This document shows positions 17,820-29,815 of a DNA stretch of 64,000 nucleotides, piece after piece. The position numbers and the translations under genes are program-made. Origin of the DNA: Candidatus Babelota bacterium (GTDB taxonomy: Bacteria > Babelota > Babeliae > Babelales > Babelaceae); contig JAMCTG010000005.1 of NCBI GenBank assembly GCA_023379005.1, positions 310,001 to 374,000 of the forward strand, given 5' to 3'. Numbering within the stretch: position 1 is the first letter of the stretch; every line of letters begins with the position of its first letter. The notes beneath the pieces are model-generated. The model was given only the letters and a program-made list of their open reading frames with translations, was not told the DNA's origin and ran no database searches.

Positions 17820-17845
17820 TTGATATTAAAATTAAAAGGAATCAT

Positions 17846-18118
17846 ATGAAAAAATTATTATTGATGTCTGTATTATTTATTTTATCTCTTCAGGGACAAG
17901 AAGATACTTTGGCTTCACTTCACAATCATCTTAATCGTCTAGAAAAAAAAATTGATGATTTAAGCAAAAAAGAATGTAAGTGTACATGTAATTGTGAAGA
18001 GATGATGAAGAAAATGAAACCAATGCATGAAAAAATGATGGCCGGCATGAAAGGACAGGAAGAAAAACCAGAAAAAATGGCCCAAGAAGAACATGAAAAA
18101 CATCATCCAAAAAAATAA
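17846..18118 (+). CDS. Small secreted Met/His/Cys-rich putative metal-binding protein
   Basis: 90 aa from ATG 17846, with AAAAGGAA before it; a longer frame to 17786 is rejected because it would lose the signal peptide. Residues 1-18 are a signal peptide. A short coiled-coil (L-x-x-L-x-x-L) follows, then CKCTCNC near 44-50, then a Met-rich stretch (EEMMKKMKPMHEKMMAGM) and a His-containing tail. Met and Cys clusters suit Cu(I). It is probably a periplasmic copper chaperone or sink; no family recognised. Confidence 0.65.
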   Translation: MKKLLLMSVLFILSLQGQEDTLASLHNHLNRLEKKIDDLSKKECKCTCNCEEMMKKMKPMHEKMMAGMKGQEEKPEKMAQEEHEKHHPKK

Positions 18119-18148
18119 TCCCTCTTTAAAAAATAAAGGATTGATAAA

Positions 18149-18808
18149 ATGTTATATGATGAAATTGATTCTAAGTTACAAGAAAGAGAATCTTGGGTTT
18201 TAAGACGTCAGCTTGGCATTCCAAATAATAAGCGTCTTTTTGTTTTAGCATGCATGGATGAAAGACTTCCTGTACTTGAAGCATTAGGTATTAATGAAGG
18301 AGATGCTCATATTTTTCGTAATGCAGGAGGCTTAGTCACTGATGATGCCATTAGATCAGCAATGTTAACCACACAATTTTTTGGCACACAAGAAATTATT
18401 ATTATAAATCACACAGAATGCGGCATGATGACGGCGACAGGTGAATACTTAGCTGAAGCTCTTAAAAAAAGAAATATTGATATTGGCACAGAAGTGCTAA
18501 ATCCAGGATTGCCTGAACTTAATCTTTCAGACCAAAAAAAAAATTTTGCAAAGTGGATTCAAATGTTTGAAAATGTTGATGCAATATCTGAACAGCAAGT
18601 TAAACTTTTTAAACAATCTAAATTAATTCCTAAAAATATTGTCATTAATTCATATATTTGGGAAGTTGAAACAAAAAGCTTAAGAAAACCTCATATTCGG
18701 TTAAGCGAAAAGGTTAATACATCACAGGAAATGAGTGGTAGTAAAGCATGTTCAAAATGTGGATGTTTACATTTGGAAGAAAAAAAATGTCAATGTCCTG
18801 TTAAATAA
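18149..18808 (+). CDS. Beta-class carbonic anhydrase-like protein with Cys-rich tail
   Basis: 219 aa. Zinc-site pattern of beta carbonic anhydrase: Cys35-x-Asp37-x-Arg39 in ACMDER, then HIFRNAGG at 54-61, then His88 and Cys91 in NHTECGMM. The expected reaction is CO2 hydration in the cytoplasm. The last ~20 residues add a tail with C-S-K-C-G-C-L-H and C-Q-C, absent from ordinary family members and resembling a metal-binding motif. Position after the Csp-like and Met-rich genes suggests a link to metal handling, with the tail as metal-delivery or sensing module (inference). Confidence 0.75.
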   Translation: MLYDEIDSKLQERESWVLRRQLGIPNNKRLFVLACMDERLPVLEALGINEGDAHIFRNAGGLVTDDAIRSAMLTTQFFGTQEIIIINHTECGMMTATGEYLAEALKKRNIDIGTEVLNPGLPELNLSDQKKNFAKWIQMFENVDAISEQQVKLFKQSKLIPKNIVINSYIWEVETKSLRKPHIRLSEKVNTSQEMSGSKACSKCGCLHLEEKKCQCPVK

Positions 18809-18830
18809 AAAATATAAAAGATTCTGGCCA

Positions 18831-21005
18831 TTAAATTCTATCTAATTGTGATTCAACATTTTTTAATAATACAGCATTTGTAGCTACAATTATTGATGAG
18901 ATAGACATGAGCAATGCAGAAATTGCCGGCGGCAATTCAATCCCAAATTTTGGATAAAGTATTCCTGCGGCTATAGGTATTGCCAAAATATTATAAATTG
19001 CAGCCCAAAAAAGATTTTGTTTCATTTTTCTCACTGTTGCTTTTGATAATTTAATTGCCTTTAAAATATCCAATGGGTCAGATTTCATCAACACAATATC
19101 AGCAGATTCTATTGCAACATCTGTTCCTGCGCCAATAGCGATTCCAATGTCGGCTTGCGCCAATGCAGGAGCATCATTAATTCCATCACCAACCATTGCT
19201 ACAAATTTTTTTTCATTTTGTAGTTGTTTTACATAATTTACTTTTTCTGCGGGCAACACTTGTGCAAATACTCTTGTTATTCCAATTTGCTTTGCAACAT
19301 TTTCTGCAATAATTTTGTGATCCCCCGTAACCATAGCTACTTCGATTCCAAATTTTTTTAATCCTTCAATTGTTCTTTTTGCAGTTGGCCGAATTGCATC
19401 TGAAATTGAAATTACGCCTACTGTTTTACCATCAATTGCAATCAGACTTACAGTTTTTCCTTCGCTCATTAATTTTTCCACTTGTTTTTCAATATTTGAA
19501 ATATCAATATTATTATCGGTCAAAAATCTTACTGTGCCTACCAAAACCAATTTGCCATCTACCAAAGCTTTAACACCATGGCCCAAAATTGCTTGAAAGT
19601 CTTTAATGTTTTCTGAAAGTTTTATTGAACCTCTTTCTGCGCGCCTTAAAAAGGCTTCACTTAATGGATGTTTGGAATATTTTTGCGCAGATGCCCCAAA
19701 ATATAAAAGATCATTTTGAGTAATTCCGTTAACACTTACGATATCATTAACTTCCGGCTTGCCTTGAGTAAGAGTTCCGGTTTTATCTAAAATAATTGCT
19801 TGAATTTTAGACGTATTTTCAAGAGTAGCCGCATCTTTAATTAAAATATTATTTTTGGCACCAATTCCTGTGCCAACTGCGATTGCTGTTGGCGTAGCTA
19901 AACCTAATGCATCAGGACAGGCAATTACAATTGCAGAAATCGCAAAAGTCAATGCAAGCATCATAGAAGCATGGGCTATAAAATACCAACTGAGGAAAGT
20001 AATAATTCCGGAACCAATTGCAATTAAAACTAAGTAAGCAGCCGCTTTATCAGCAATTCTTTGACCAGGCGCTTTTGAATTTTGTGCAATTTCTACTAAT
20101 TTTATAATTTGCGCAAGCACGGTATCTGAACCAACTTGTGTAACTTTAAATTGCACTGATCCTGTTTTATTTATTGAACCGCCAATTACTTTGTTGCCAA
20201 TTTTTTTATCAACAGGAATCGATTCTCCTGTAACTAATGATTCGTCAATAGTAGTTTGGCCAATGATAATTTCACCATCAACTGGAATTTTGTCACCCGG
20301 TTTAATAATTACAATATCTCCAATTTTTAAATCGGCTACAGGAACTATTATTTCTTTTCCATTTTGAATAATTGTAGCTTGAGGGGGAACTAAATTAAAT
20401 AACGCTCGCAAGGCATCGGATGTTCCTCTCCGAGATTTCATTTCCATCCAGTGGCCAAATAGTACAAATGTTATAAGCATCGCCGGTGCATCATAAAATA
20501 TTTCTTTTCCCCCAGTAAAAGTTATGAACACGCTGAAAAAATAAGCCGCCAATACGCCGGTAGATATTAAAACTGACATGTTTAATTTTTTTGATTTTAA
20601 AGAGTAATATGTACCCGTTATGAAAATTGAACCGCACCAAAAAACTATGGGAGTTGTCAAAATAAAGAGAATCCAATTAACTGGTATTAGTTCAGGCAAA
20701 ATTTTGAAATGGGAATAAAGCATGACAGGAATTGTTAAAATAAATGCTATCCAAAAACGACGACGCATGTCTGCTTCCATTTCTTTTGCCATCGTCGGAT
20801 TAGTCATCGCTTTTTCATGATTTTGATGACTCATTTTTGACATATCATGATTCATATGTTCTTGATGTTTTAATTTTTCTTTTACTCCATATTCAAATTG
20901 CTTTGCTTCAAAATTACATCCGCAAGTAATTGATAAATTTTCAGCAGAACAGCAAATACACTCATTTCCACATGAACATTGATTTTGTTTCATAATTTTT
21001 TTCAA
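18831..21005 (-). CDS. Cu(I)/heavy-metal P1B-type ATPase with CPD membrane motif
   Basis: 724 aa, complete. The N-terminus (1-70) carries Cys pairs (C10, C12, C16, C18, C19, C28, C30) and a His/Met-rich run, not a standard HMA domain. Actuator TGES at 259-262, phosphorylation site DKTGTLT with Asp407, H-P in the nucleotide domain, and GDGINDAPA near the C-terminal hinge are intact. The TM6 motif reads C363-P-D365, where CopA has CPC and CopB CPH. TM7 Y-N and TM8 M-x-x-S-S match Cu(I) exporters. It likely exports copper to the periplasm. It is convergent with the oxidase operon, whose last gene ends 22 bases away. Confidence 0.88.
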   Translation of the reverse strand: MKKIMKQNQCSCGNECICCSAENLSITCGCNFEAKQFEYGVKEKLKHQEHMNHDMSKMSHQNHEKAMTNPTMAKEMEADMRRRFWIAFILTIPVMLYSHFKILPELIPVNWILFILTTPIVFWCGSIFITGTYYSLKSKKLNMSVLISTGVLAAYFFSVFITFTGGKEIFYDAPAMLITFVLFGHWMEMKSRRGTSDALRALFNLVPPQATIIQNGKEIIVPVADLKIGDIVIIKPGDKIPVDGEIIIGQTTIDESLVTGESIPVDKKIGNKVIGGSINKTGSVQFKVTQVGSDTVLAQIIKLVEIAQNSKAPGQRIADKAAAYLVLIAIGSGIITFLSWYFIAHASMMLALTFAISAIVIACPDALGLATPTAIAVGTGIGAKNNILIKDAATLENTSKIQAIILDKTGTLTQGKPEVNDIVSVNGITQNDLLYFGASAQKYSKHPLSEAFLRRAERGSIKLSENIKDFQAILGHGVKALVDGKLVLVGTVRFLTDNNIDISNIEKQVEKLMSEGKTVSLIAIDGKTVGVISISDAIRPTAKRTIEGLKKFGIEVAMVTGDHKIIAENVAKQIGITRVFAQVLPAEKVNYVKQLQNEKKFVAMVGDGINDAPALAQADIGIAIGAGTDVAIESADIVLMKSDPLDILKAIKLSKATVRKMKQNLFWAAIYNILAIPIAAGILYPKFGIELPPAISALLMSISSIIVATNAVLLKNVESQLDRI

Positions 21006-21084
21006 TATTTAAAAAAATAAATTTTCAATATTTAAATTAATCCGCAAATCTTAATAAAGAAAAGAATTAAAAAAAATTAAACAT

Positions 21085-21120
21085 AAAAAAAGCCTGGTAA
21101 AATTTACCAGGCTTTAAATT
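21085..21120 (-). terminator. Intrinsic terminator downstream of the GH1 gene
   Basis: Near-perfect hairpin with arms AAAGCCTGGTAAA and TTTACCAGGCTTT (21089-21115), followed by a T run on the minus strand. It closes the GH1 transcript; the ATPase promoter must lie between it and 21005. Confidence 0.85.
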
Positions 21121-21135
21121 TTAAAAAAAATTTAA

Positions 21136-22494
21136 TTAATTTAATTCTTTATATTTTTTAATAATGTCCACGAATGCAAGTGAACCTTGGCGCAATTTGC
21201 GTTCTTGTGATTTAAAGTCAACTTCAAACAATCCGAATTTTTGGTAATAACCAAAATCCCATTCATAGTTGTCCATTAATGACCAGTAGAAAAATCCACG
21301 AACATCGTAGCCTTCAGCAATAGCCTGAGACATTGCATAAGTATATCTTTTTATCCAAGTTGCACGTCTGTCATCTTTTGCATCAGGAATACCATTTTCT
21401 GTAATATAAATTGGTTTGCCAACTTCACTCACTTGTTTAATAGCTCTATAAAAACCTTCAGCATAAATTGCATACGGCATGTCAGTTCTTATATCACCTT
21501 CTCTATAATCTTCTGAACCTTTTAAAACGTTAAGCAAAACGTTACTGTAATAATTCAGACCAAAGAAGTCTAAACATTCTGGCGCATCAGGATAGTATAT
21601 TTCAAAATTTGCAAAATATGGTAATTGTGTTGGCGACAATTCTGAACCAAATTTAAAATTAAATTTTCCTGTTTTGAAAAATTCAACAACACAGTCACTG
21701 ACTATATTTCTATAATTTTTACTAATAACTTTATCCAACAAATTGTTTTCTCTAAATGCTTCAAATTGCAAAATATTATGAGCAATACCAATTTTTGCAT
21801 CTTGGCCTGCAGGTAATTGTTTAATTGCTTTATAAACTCTACAGTGAGCAAGCATTAAATGCCACAATACTTGAGACGCTTTTGGCAAATTAGTTTTTCC
21901 AGGAGGAAAAACTGTTCTTACATAACCTTGGAACATGTATATTGCAGGCTCATTAATTGTAATCCAAAAATCAACAACGTCATGAAGTTCTTCAAAAACT
22001 TTTGTACAGAAATTTACAAAATGTTGTATATTTTCTTCTTTTTCAAATGCGCCTTTATTTTCAAACCAAACTGGATTTGTAAAATGGTGCATTGTTAACA
22101 TTACTTTTATTCCAGCATTTTTTAATGCAATACAATAATCTCTGTAATGTTTAATTTCTACTTCGTTGAACACACCTTGTTGTGGTTCAATCCTGCTCCA
22201 TTCAACAGAAAATCTATATGAATCAACACCAAGTTGTTTTAAAAGAGCAATATCTTCATGACAACGATTGTAATGATCGCACGCAGTACCGGATGGTTCA
22301 TATTTTTTATATTTTTCCCACAAGGTCCAGTTATTATAACAATTACCTTCTACCTGATGAGAAGATGTCGAAACACCCCAAATAAAATTTTTGGGAAATG
22401 AAACTTCTTCAGTATTAATTTTATTCCAATCCCAACGAAGCTCAATCGATAATAACGGAAATGTTAATGTTAAAAATAAAAGAAATTTTTTCAT
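21136..22494 (-). CDS. Secreted family 1 glycoside hydrolase (beta-glucosidase-like)
   Basis: 452 aa from the ATG at 22494; a TTG frame starts earlier, but M-K-K-F-L-L-F-L here begins a clean signal peptide. GH1 landmarks: FIWGVSTSSHQVEG near the N-terminus, YRFSVEWSRI, the acid/base Glu in TINEPA, the sugar-binding LNYYS, the nucleophile Glu in YITENG, and W-S-L-M-D-N-Y-E-W near the end. Such enzymes hydrolyse beta-glucosides or beta-galactosides. GH1 enzymes are usually cytosolic; a signal peptide implies use in the periplasm or outside, perhaps on host glycans. The VOC gene ends 11 bases upstream. Confidence 0.9.
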   Translation of the reverse strand: MKKFLLFLTLTFPLLSIELRWDWNKINTEEVSFPKNFIWGVSTSSHQVEGNCYNNWTLWEKYKKYEPSGTACDHYNRCHEDIALLKQLGVDSYRFSVEWSRIEPQQGVFNEVEIKHYRDYCIALKNAGIKVMLTMHHFTNPVWFENKGAFEKEENIQHFVNFCTKVFEELHDVVDFWITINEPAIYMFQGYVRTVFPPGKTNLPKASQVLWHLMLAHCRVYKAIKQLPAGQDAKIGIAHNILQFEAFRENNLLDKVISKNYRNIVSDCVVEFFKTGKFNFKFGSELSPTQLPYFANFEIYYPDAPECLDFFGLNYYSNVLLNVLKGSEDYREGDIRTDMPYAIYAEGFYRAIKQVSEVGKPIYITENGIPDAKDDRRATWIKRYTYAMSQAIAEGYDVRGFFYWSLMDNYEWDFGYYQKFGLFEVDFKSQERKLRQGSLAFVDIIKKYKELN

Positions 22495-22505
22495 AATCTT
22501 TTTTC

Positions 22506-22907
22506 TTAACAACATTTTTCGGAATGCTGATGAGCTGAAAGATGCTCAACCAGTTGATACATGTTTCCATCAAAATCTTTAAAAGTAATCATTTTTACTT
22601 GGCCAGGGACTTCAAGAATTTCGTCAATAAATTCTACGCCTTTTGATTTCATTTCTTTGATGGTATTTTCAATATTGTCTACTGTAAAAGTAAGAACTGC
22701 ATTTTGGCCTGGACGAACTGGGCTGTATTCTTCATCAGCTTTGCCAATTCCAAGCAATGTTCCACCATTTTTACCTTGCAATTCCATCCAATTAAATTCA
22801 GGACTATCTACTTCTAAATTTAATCCTAAATTGTCGACGAAAAATTTCTTTGCTTTTTTAAGATCTGAAACGGCAATCCACGCTAGTTCGATTTTTTTAA
22901 TAGCCAT
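22506..22907 (-). CDS. VOC-superfamily (glyoxalase/dioxygenase-like) protein
   Basis: 133 aa. Two beta-alpha-beta-beta-beta modules: K-I-E-L-A-W-I-A-V-S-D-L-K-K-A at the start (helix after strand 1, then F-F-V-D-N-L-G-L) and, in the second half, V-D-N-I-E-N-T-I-K-E-M-K-S-K-G followed by T-F-K-D-F-D-G-N-M-Y-Q-L-V-E, the family's terminal strand with metal-ligand Glu. The tail ends HQHSEKCC, an extra possible metal site. Substrate unknown. Cotranscribed with the GH1 gene. Confidence 0.8.
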   Translation of the reverse strand: MAIKKIELAWIAVSDLKKAKKFFVDNLGLNLEVDSPEFNWMELQGKNGGTLLGIGKADEEYSPVRPGQNAVLTFTVDNIENTIKEMKSKGVEFIDEILEVPGQVKMITFKDFDGNMYQLVEHLSAHQHSEKCC

Positions 22908-22935
22908 GTGTTGTTAACCCCCAAAATTGATTTGT

Positions 22936-23145
22936 TTAGTAATTATCTTTTATTAATATAATTTCTCTAATTTCAGCTTCTGATACTTTATAATCATTTG
23001 GCTTCTTCGTTTGATCATTTAATTTTTTCATACCATATAATCCGAAAATTCCTGCCATACCCTTCATTAAATAAATCTTAGGTACAGTGCAAAAAGTTAC
23101 ATTCATGCAGAAAATTAGAGTTAAAATCTTCAAAAAATTCATCAT
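22936..23145 (-). CDS. Small secreted or membrane-anchored protein of unknown function
   Basis: 69 aa. Hydrophobic signal at 1-20, a second hydrophobic patch (M-K-G-M-A-G-I-F-G-L-Y-G-M), then a charged tail. GGGGAGA before the ATG is a strong ribosome binding site. No recognised family. Confidence 0.5.
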   Translation of the reverse strand: MMNFLKILTLIFCMNVTFCTVPKIYLMKGMAGIFGLYGMKKLNDQTKKPNDYKVSEAEIREIILIKDNY

Positions 23146-23276
23146 TCTCCCCAGTTTTTTTAGACTTTATTAATCTTAATATTTTACTATATTTTTAAGA
23201 AAACATCAATTAAAGATTTCAATTAAGACAGAAAATTATAATTTGATCAACCGAAATGTTTCCATTAGAAACATTT

Positions 23277-23360
23277 TTATTCTTCAAGCCAGGATAACAT
23301 CTTTTTTAATGCCCTTGTTCTATAATTATAGAGATCTAAATGATAAATTTTTTTGTTCAT
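23277..23360 (-). CDS. Possible 27-residue small protein followed by a hairpin
   Basis: ATG at 23358-23360 to TAA at 23277-23279. The peptide ends with R-A-L-K-K-M-L-S-W-L-E-E, an amphipathic helix. Directly after it a hairpin with arms AAATGTTTC and GAAACATTT (23254-23276) lies in the RNA. No clear ribosome binding site. It could be a remnant of a longer gene or a chance frame. Confidence 0.25.
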   Translation of the reverse strand: MNKKIYHLDLYNYRTRALKKMLSWLEE

Positions 23361-23388
23361 AAAATTATGTTTATTTAAATTAATCTGG

Positions 23389-23715
23389 TTATTTCATTTC
23401 TTGGCAAGGATTAAGATATAAAATTGTTGGTTCATAATTTTCCATTTCTGCGGCAATTATAAATTTTCTTAAAAAATCATTAGATATTAATTCATCTTTC
23501 TGATTCATCACATTATTTCTCAATAGTTCTATGACACTGGTTCTACAACTATTTATCGAATTATTTTTATGAGCAATTGTATGAATTAAAAAAAATAAAT
23601 ATTGTATTTTTTCGTCTGAATCCATTTCATTTTCCAATTCTGGATACTGAAAATAATCCATCGTAAAACAATTAAATATTACAATAAAACTTAAAACAAA
23701 AATTATTTTTTTCAT
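23389..23715 (-). CDS. Small secreted protein of unknown function
   Basis: 108 aa with signal peptide 1-18 (M-K-K-I-I-F then hydrophobic). The mature part is acidic and helical, with three cysteines but no repeated pattern. AAAAGGTT precedes the ATG. It resembles the other short secreted proteins in the window in design, not in sequence that I can align. Confidence 0.55.
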   Translation of the reverse strand: MKKIIFVLSFIVIFNCFTMDYFQYPELENEMDSDEKIQYLFFLIHTIAHKNNSINSCRTSVIELLRNNVMNQKDELISNDFLRKFIIAAEMENYEPTILYLNPCQEMK

Positions 23716-23760
23716 TAGAACCTTTTTAATAAAAATTTAAGTTTAACAGTTTTAAAAATT

Positions 23761-24123
23761 TCAATTCTGAATATTTACAAGCCCATTAACGAATTTTTCA
23801 TCCCTTAAAATTTCTAATATTATTTTCGGATAGTTTAATTTACCATCCTCATTAATAATAAAATTTTCTTGCAGTTCTTTTTCAACATCTTCAGGAAGTT
23901 CAAATAAATAGTTTGATTGTATAGCCATTCGTGTCAAAATTCCTGGAAGCATGATAAATCGAGTTTTAAAAGTTATTCTTTGTAAATTTATTTTTGTCAT
24001 AGCTATTATTTTTTTTAAATTTCTATTTTGATCTTGAATGTAAACATTATTATATGCAATTATGTCGTACATCATATAACAGTTGTTGAATAAAAAAATA
24101 AAACCAAAAAATAATTTCTTCAT
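23761..24123 (-). CDS. Small secreted protein of unknown function
   Basis: 120 aa from the ATG at 24123. An earlier in-frame codon at 24183 would hide the signal peptide M-K-K-L-F-F-G-F-I-F. The mature part is basic to neutral and helical. No motif recognised. It lies just downstream of the rRNA operon terminator, on the same strand. Confidence 0.5.
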   Translation of the reverse strand: MKKLFFGFIFLFNNCYMMYDIIAYNNVYIQDQNRNLKKIIAMTKINLQRITFKTRFIMLPGILTRMAIQSNYLFELPEDVEKELQENFIINEDGKLNYPKIILEILRDEKFVNGLVNIQN

Positions 24124-24188
24124 ATACATTCTTTTTAATTTATTTAAGATGAAAAATCTTATTACATTAAAAATTTTTTGCAATAAAA

Positions 24189-24214
24189 AAAGCCCCGATT
24201 TTCATCGAGGCTTT
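24189..24214 (-). terminator. Intrinsic terminator of the rRNA operon
   Basis: On the minus strand AAAGCCTCGAT, a four-base loop, then ATCGGGGCTTT and a T run, directly after the 5S gene. One mismatch in an 11-bp stem. Confidence 0.85.
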
Positions 24215-24222
24215 AATTTAAA

Positions 24223-24338
24223 TCCTGGCGGTACTTATTCTTCCAGTCCGTAACCAGACAAGTACCTTCAGCGCTGTAGACTTAACTTCCGTATTCGGAA
24301 TGGGAACGGGTGTGACCCTACAGCTATTCCCACCAGGA
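24223..24338 (-). rRNA. rrf: 5S ribosomal RNA
   Basis: About 116 nt. The minus strand begins TCCTGGTGGGAATAGC and ends with TACCGCCAGGA, which pair as helix I. The CACCCGTTCCCATTCCGAA loop-C region and GGAAGTTAAG are conserved. Last gene of the operon; ends are accurate to a few bases. Confidence 0.93.
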
Positions 24339-24376
24339 AACTTTTATGACTTATATGTCAAATTTTTAAAATTTGC

Positions 24377-24412
24377 CTTGTGTCTTGAAATATTTGAATT
24401 AATTATTCGTCC
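24377..24412 (-). other. 3' half of the 23S precursor processing stem
   Basis: This 36-base stretch downstream of 23S is nearly the reverse complement of 27476-27516 upstream of 23S (shared cores CACAAG, CAAATATTTCAA and TTAATTAATT). The two halves would close a long stem around 23S, the usual RNase III substrate. Confidence 0.75.
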
Positions 24413-24427
24413 TTAAAAAGATTTGCG

Positions 24428-27436
<3,009 letters not shown>

Positions 27437-27475
27437 GAATTTATAGTAATTTTTACCAGCTTTTATAATTATCTT

Positions 27476-27516
27476 GGACAGAATTAATTAATTACAAATA
27501 TTTCAAAGAACACAAG
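27476..27516 (-). other. 5' half of the 23S precursor processing stem
   Basis: Complementary to 24377-24412 (see that entry). It lies between tRNA-Ala and 23S and would base-pair across the whole 23S gene. Confidence 0.75.
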
Positions 27517-27538
27517 AATTTTTACAATTTTTTAAAGC

Positions 27539-27551
27539 GCACAAGAAATCC
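27539..27551 (-). other. 13-bp arm pairing with the 16S leader across 16S and both tRNAs
   Basis: Plus-strand GCACAAGAAATCC is the exact reverse complement of GGATTTCTTGTGC at 29509-29521 in the 16S leader. In the transcript these would pair around 16S, tRNA-Ile and tRNA-Ala, outside the inner 16S stem. Confidence 0.55.
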
Positions 27552-27612
27552 TATATAAAATTATGATTATATTTCATCTGGGCCCAATTTTTTCATAAAA
27601 TTTTTACTTTTA

Positions 27613-27688
27613 TGGTGGAGATGAGCGGAGTCGAACCGCTGACCTCCTGCGTGCAAAGCAGGCGCTCTACCAACTGAGCTACATCCCC
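27613..27688 (-). tRNA. tRNA-Ala(UGC)
   Basis: 76 nt including an encoded CCA. Acceptor stem GGGGATG/CATCTCC, anticodon loop CTTTGCA with TGC, T-loop TTCGACT. It sits in the 16S-23S spacer with tRNA-Ile, the common bacterial arrangement. Confidence 0.95.
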
Positions 27689-27738
27689 CTAAAGGGCTGA
27701 TTCTATTTAAATCTTTCTATCAAATTTAGCCCTTTTTT

Positions 27739-27815
27739 TGGTGGGCCTAAGTCGACTCGAACGACTGACCTCTCCGTTATCAGCGGAGTGCTCTAACCAC
27801 CTGAGCTATAGGCCC
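27739..27815 (-). tRNA. tRNA-Ile(GAU)
   Basis: 77 nt with encoded CCA. Acceptor stem GGGCCTA/TAGGCCC, anticodon GAT in loop CTGATAA. First tRNA of the 16S-23S spacer. Confidence 0.95.
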
Positions 27816-27827
27816 AGACTAATAATA

Positions 27828-27841
27828 ATCCTATAATCTTG
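27828..27841 (-). other. 3' half of the inner 16S processing stem
   Basis: Plus-strand ATCCTATAATCTTG is the exact 14-base reverse complement of 29487-29500 in the 16S leader. The stem closes around 16S alone. Confidence 0.75.
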
Positions 27842-27909
27842 CGAACTTAAAACACCATTAAGTCGCGCTCATACTTAATAAAAAGTAAGAGCATTTATTT
27901 ATTCTCCCT

Positions 27910-29447
<1,538 letters not shown>

Positions 29448-29486
29448 GCAAAAATTATATTTAATATAATATGATGAAGTTAATCA

Positions 29487-29521
29487 CAAGATTATAGGAT
29501 ATTTTTAAGGATTTCTTGTGC
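29487..29521 (-). other. 16S leader processing arms
   Basis: Two arms: 29487-29500 pairs with 27828-27841 (14 of 14), and 29509-29521 pairs with 27539-27551 (13 of 13). Together they nest an inner stem around 16S inside an outer stem around 16S plus both tRNAs. Confidence 0.7.
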
Positions 29522-29726
29522 ATTTCAAAGATAAATTTCTAAAATAAATTTTTTAACTTTTTGTCGAAAAATATGTTTCAAACATTCTTTTCAAAACGAG
29601 GATGTTTATAAGCTTATCACTCGGATTTATTATGTCAAACTTTTATTTAATTTTCTAAAACTTTTTTTTGAAGCCATTTCAACTTTTGTTGAAAAATTTC
29701 TTTCGTTAACTTCAAAGACTCAGAAA

Positions 29727-29754
29727 ATTATACCTATATATGTAAGCAAGTCAA
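29727..29754 (-). promoter_or_regulatory. Promoter of the rRNA operon
   Basis: Minus strand: TTGACT (-35, 29749-29754), 16-base spacer, perfect TATAAT (-10, 29727-29732). It lies about 280 bases before 16S, a normal leader length, with A/T-rich sequence upstream. Confidence 0.65.
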
Positions 29755-29815
29755 CGTTTTTTTTAATTTTTTTTTAAATTCTTTATTTCTAGCAAGACTT
29801 TTGTCGATTTTCAGG

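Larger units (their letters stand above)
29449..29815 (-). promoter_or_regulatory. rRNA operon leader and upstream region (no protein gene)
   Basis: 367 bases between gmk and 16S. Contents: promoter at 29727-29754, a boxA-like CTTTGAAA near 29522-29530, the outer pairing arm at 29509-29521 and the inner 16S stem arm at 29487-29500. A second TTGACA (29633-29638) lacks a good -10. The rest is A+T-rich with no open frame of note. Confidence 0.6.

Noticed and set aside
17406-17823. Alternative frames over the Cys-rich gene
   Set aside because: They arise from the repeated TGC/TGT codons; the Cys-heptad frame has a start, ribosome site and family match.
29605-29638. Second rRNA promoter (TTGACA at 29633)
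   Set aside because: The nearest TATAAA is 22 bases away; no good -10 at normal spacing.
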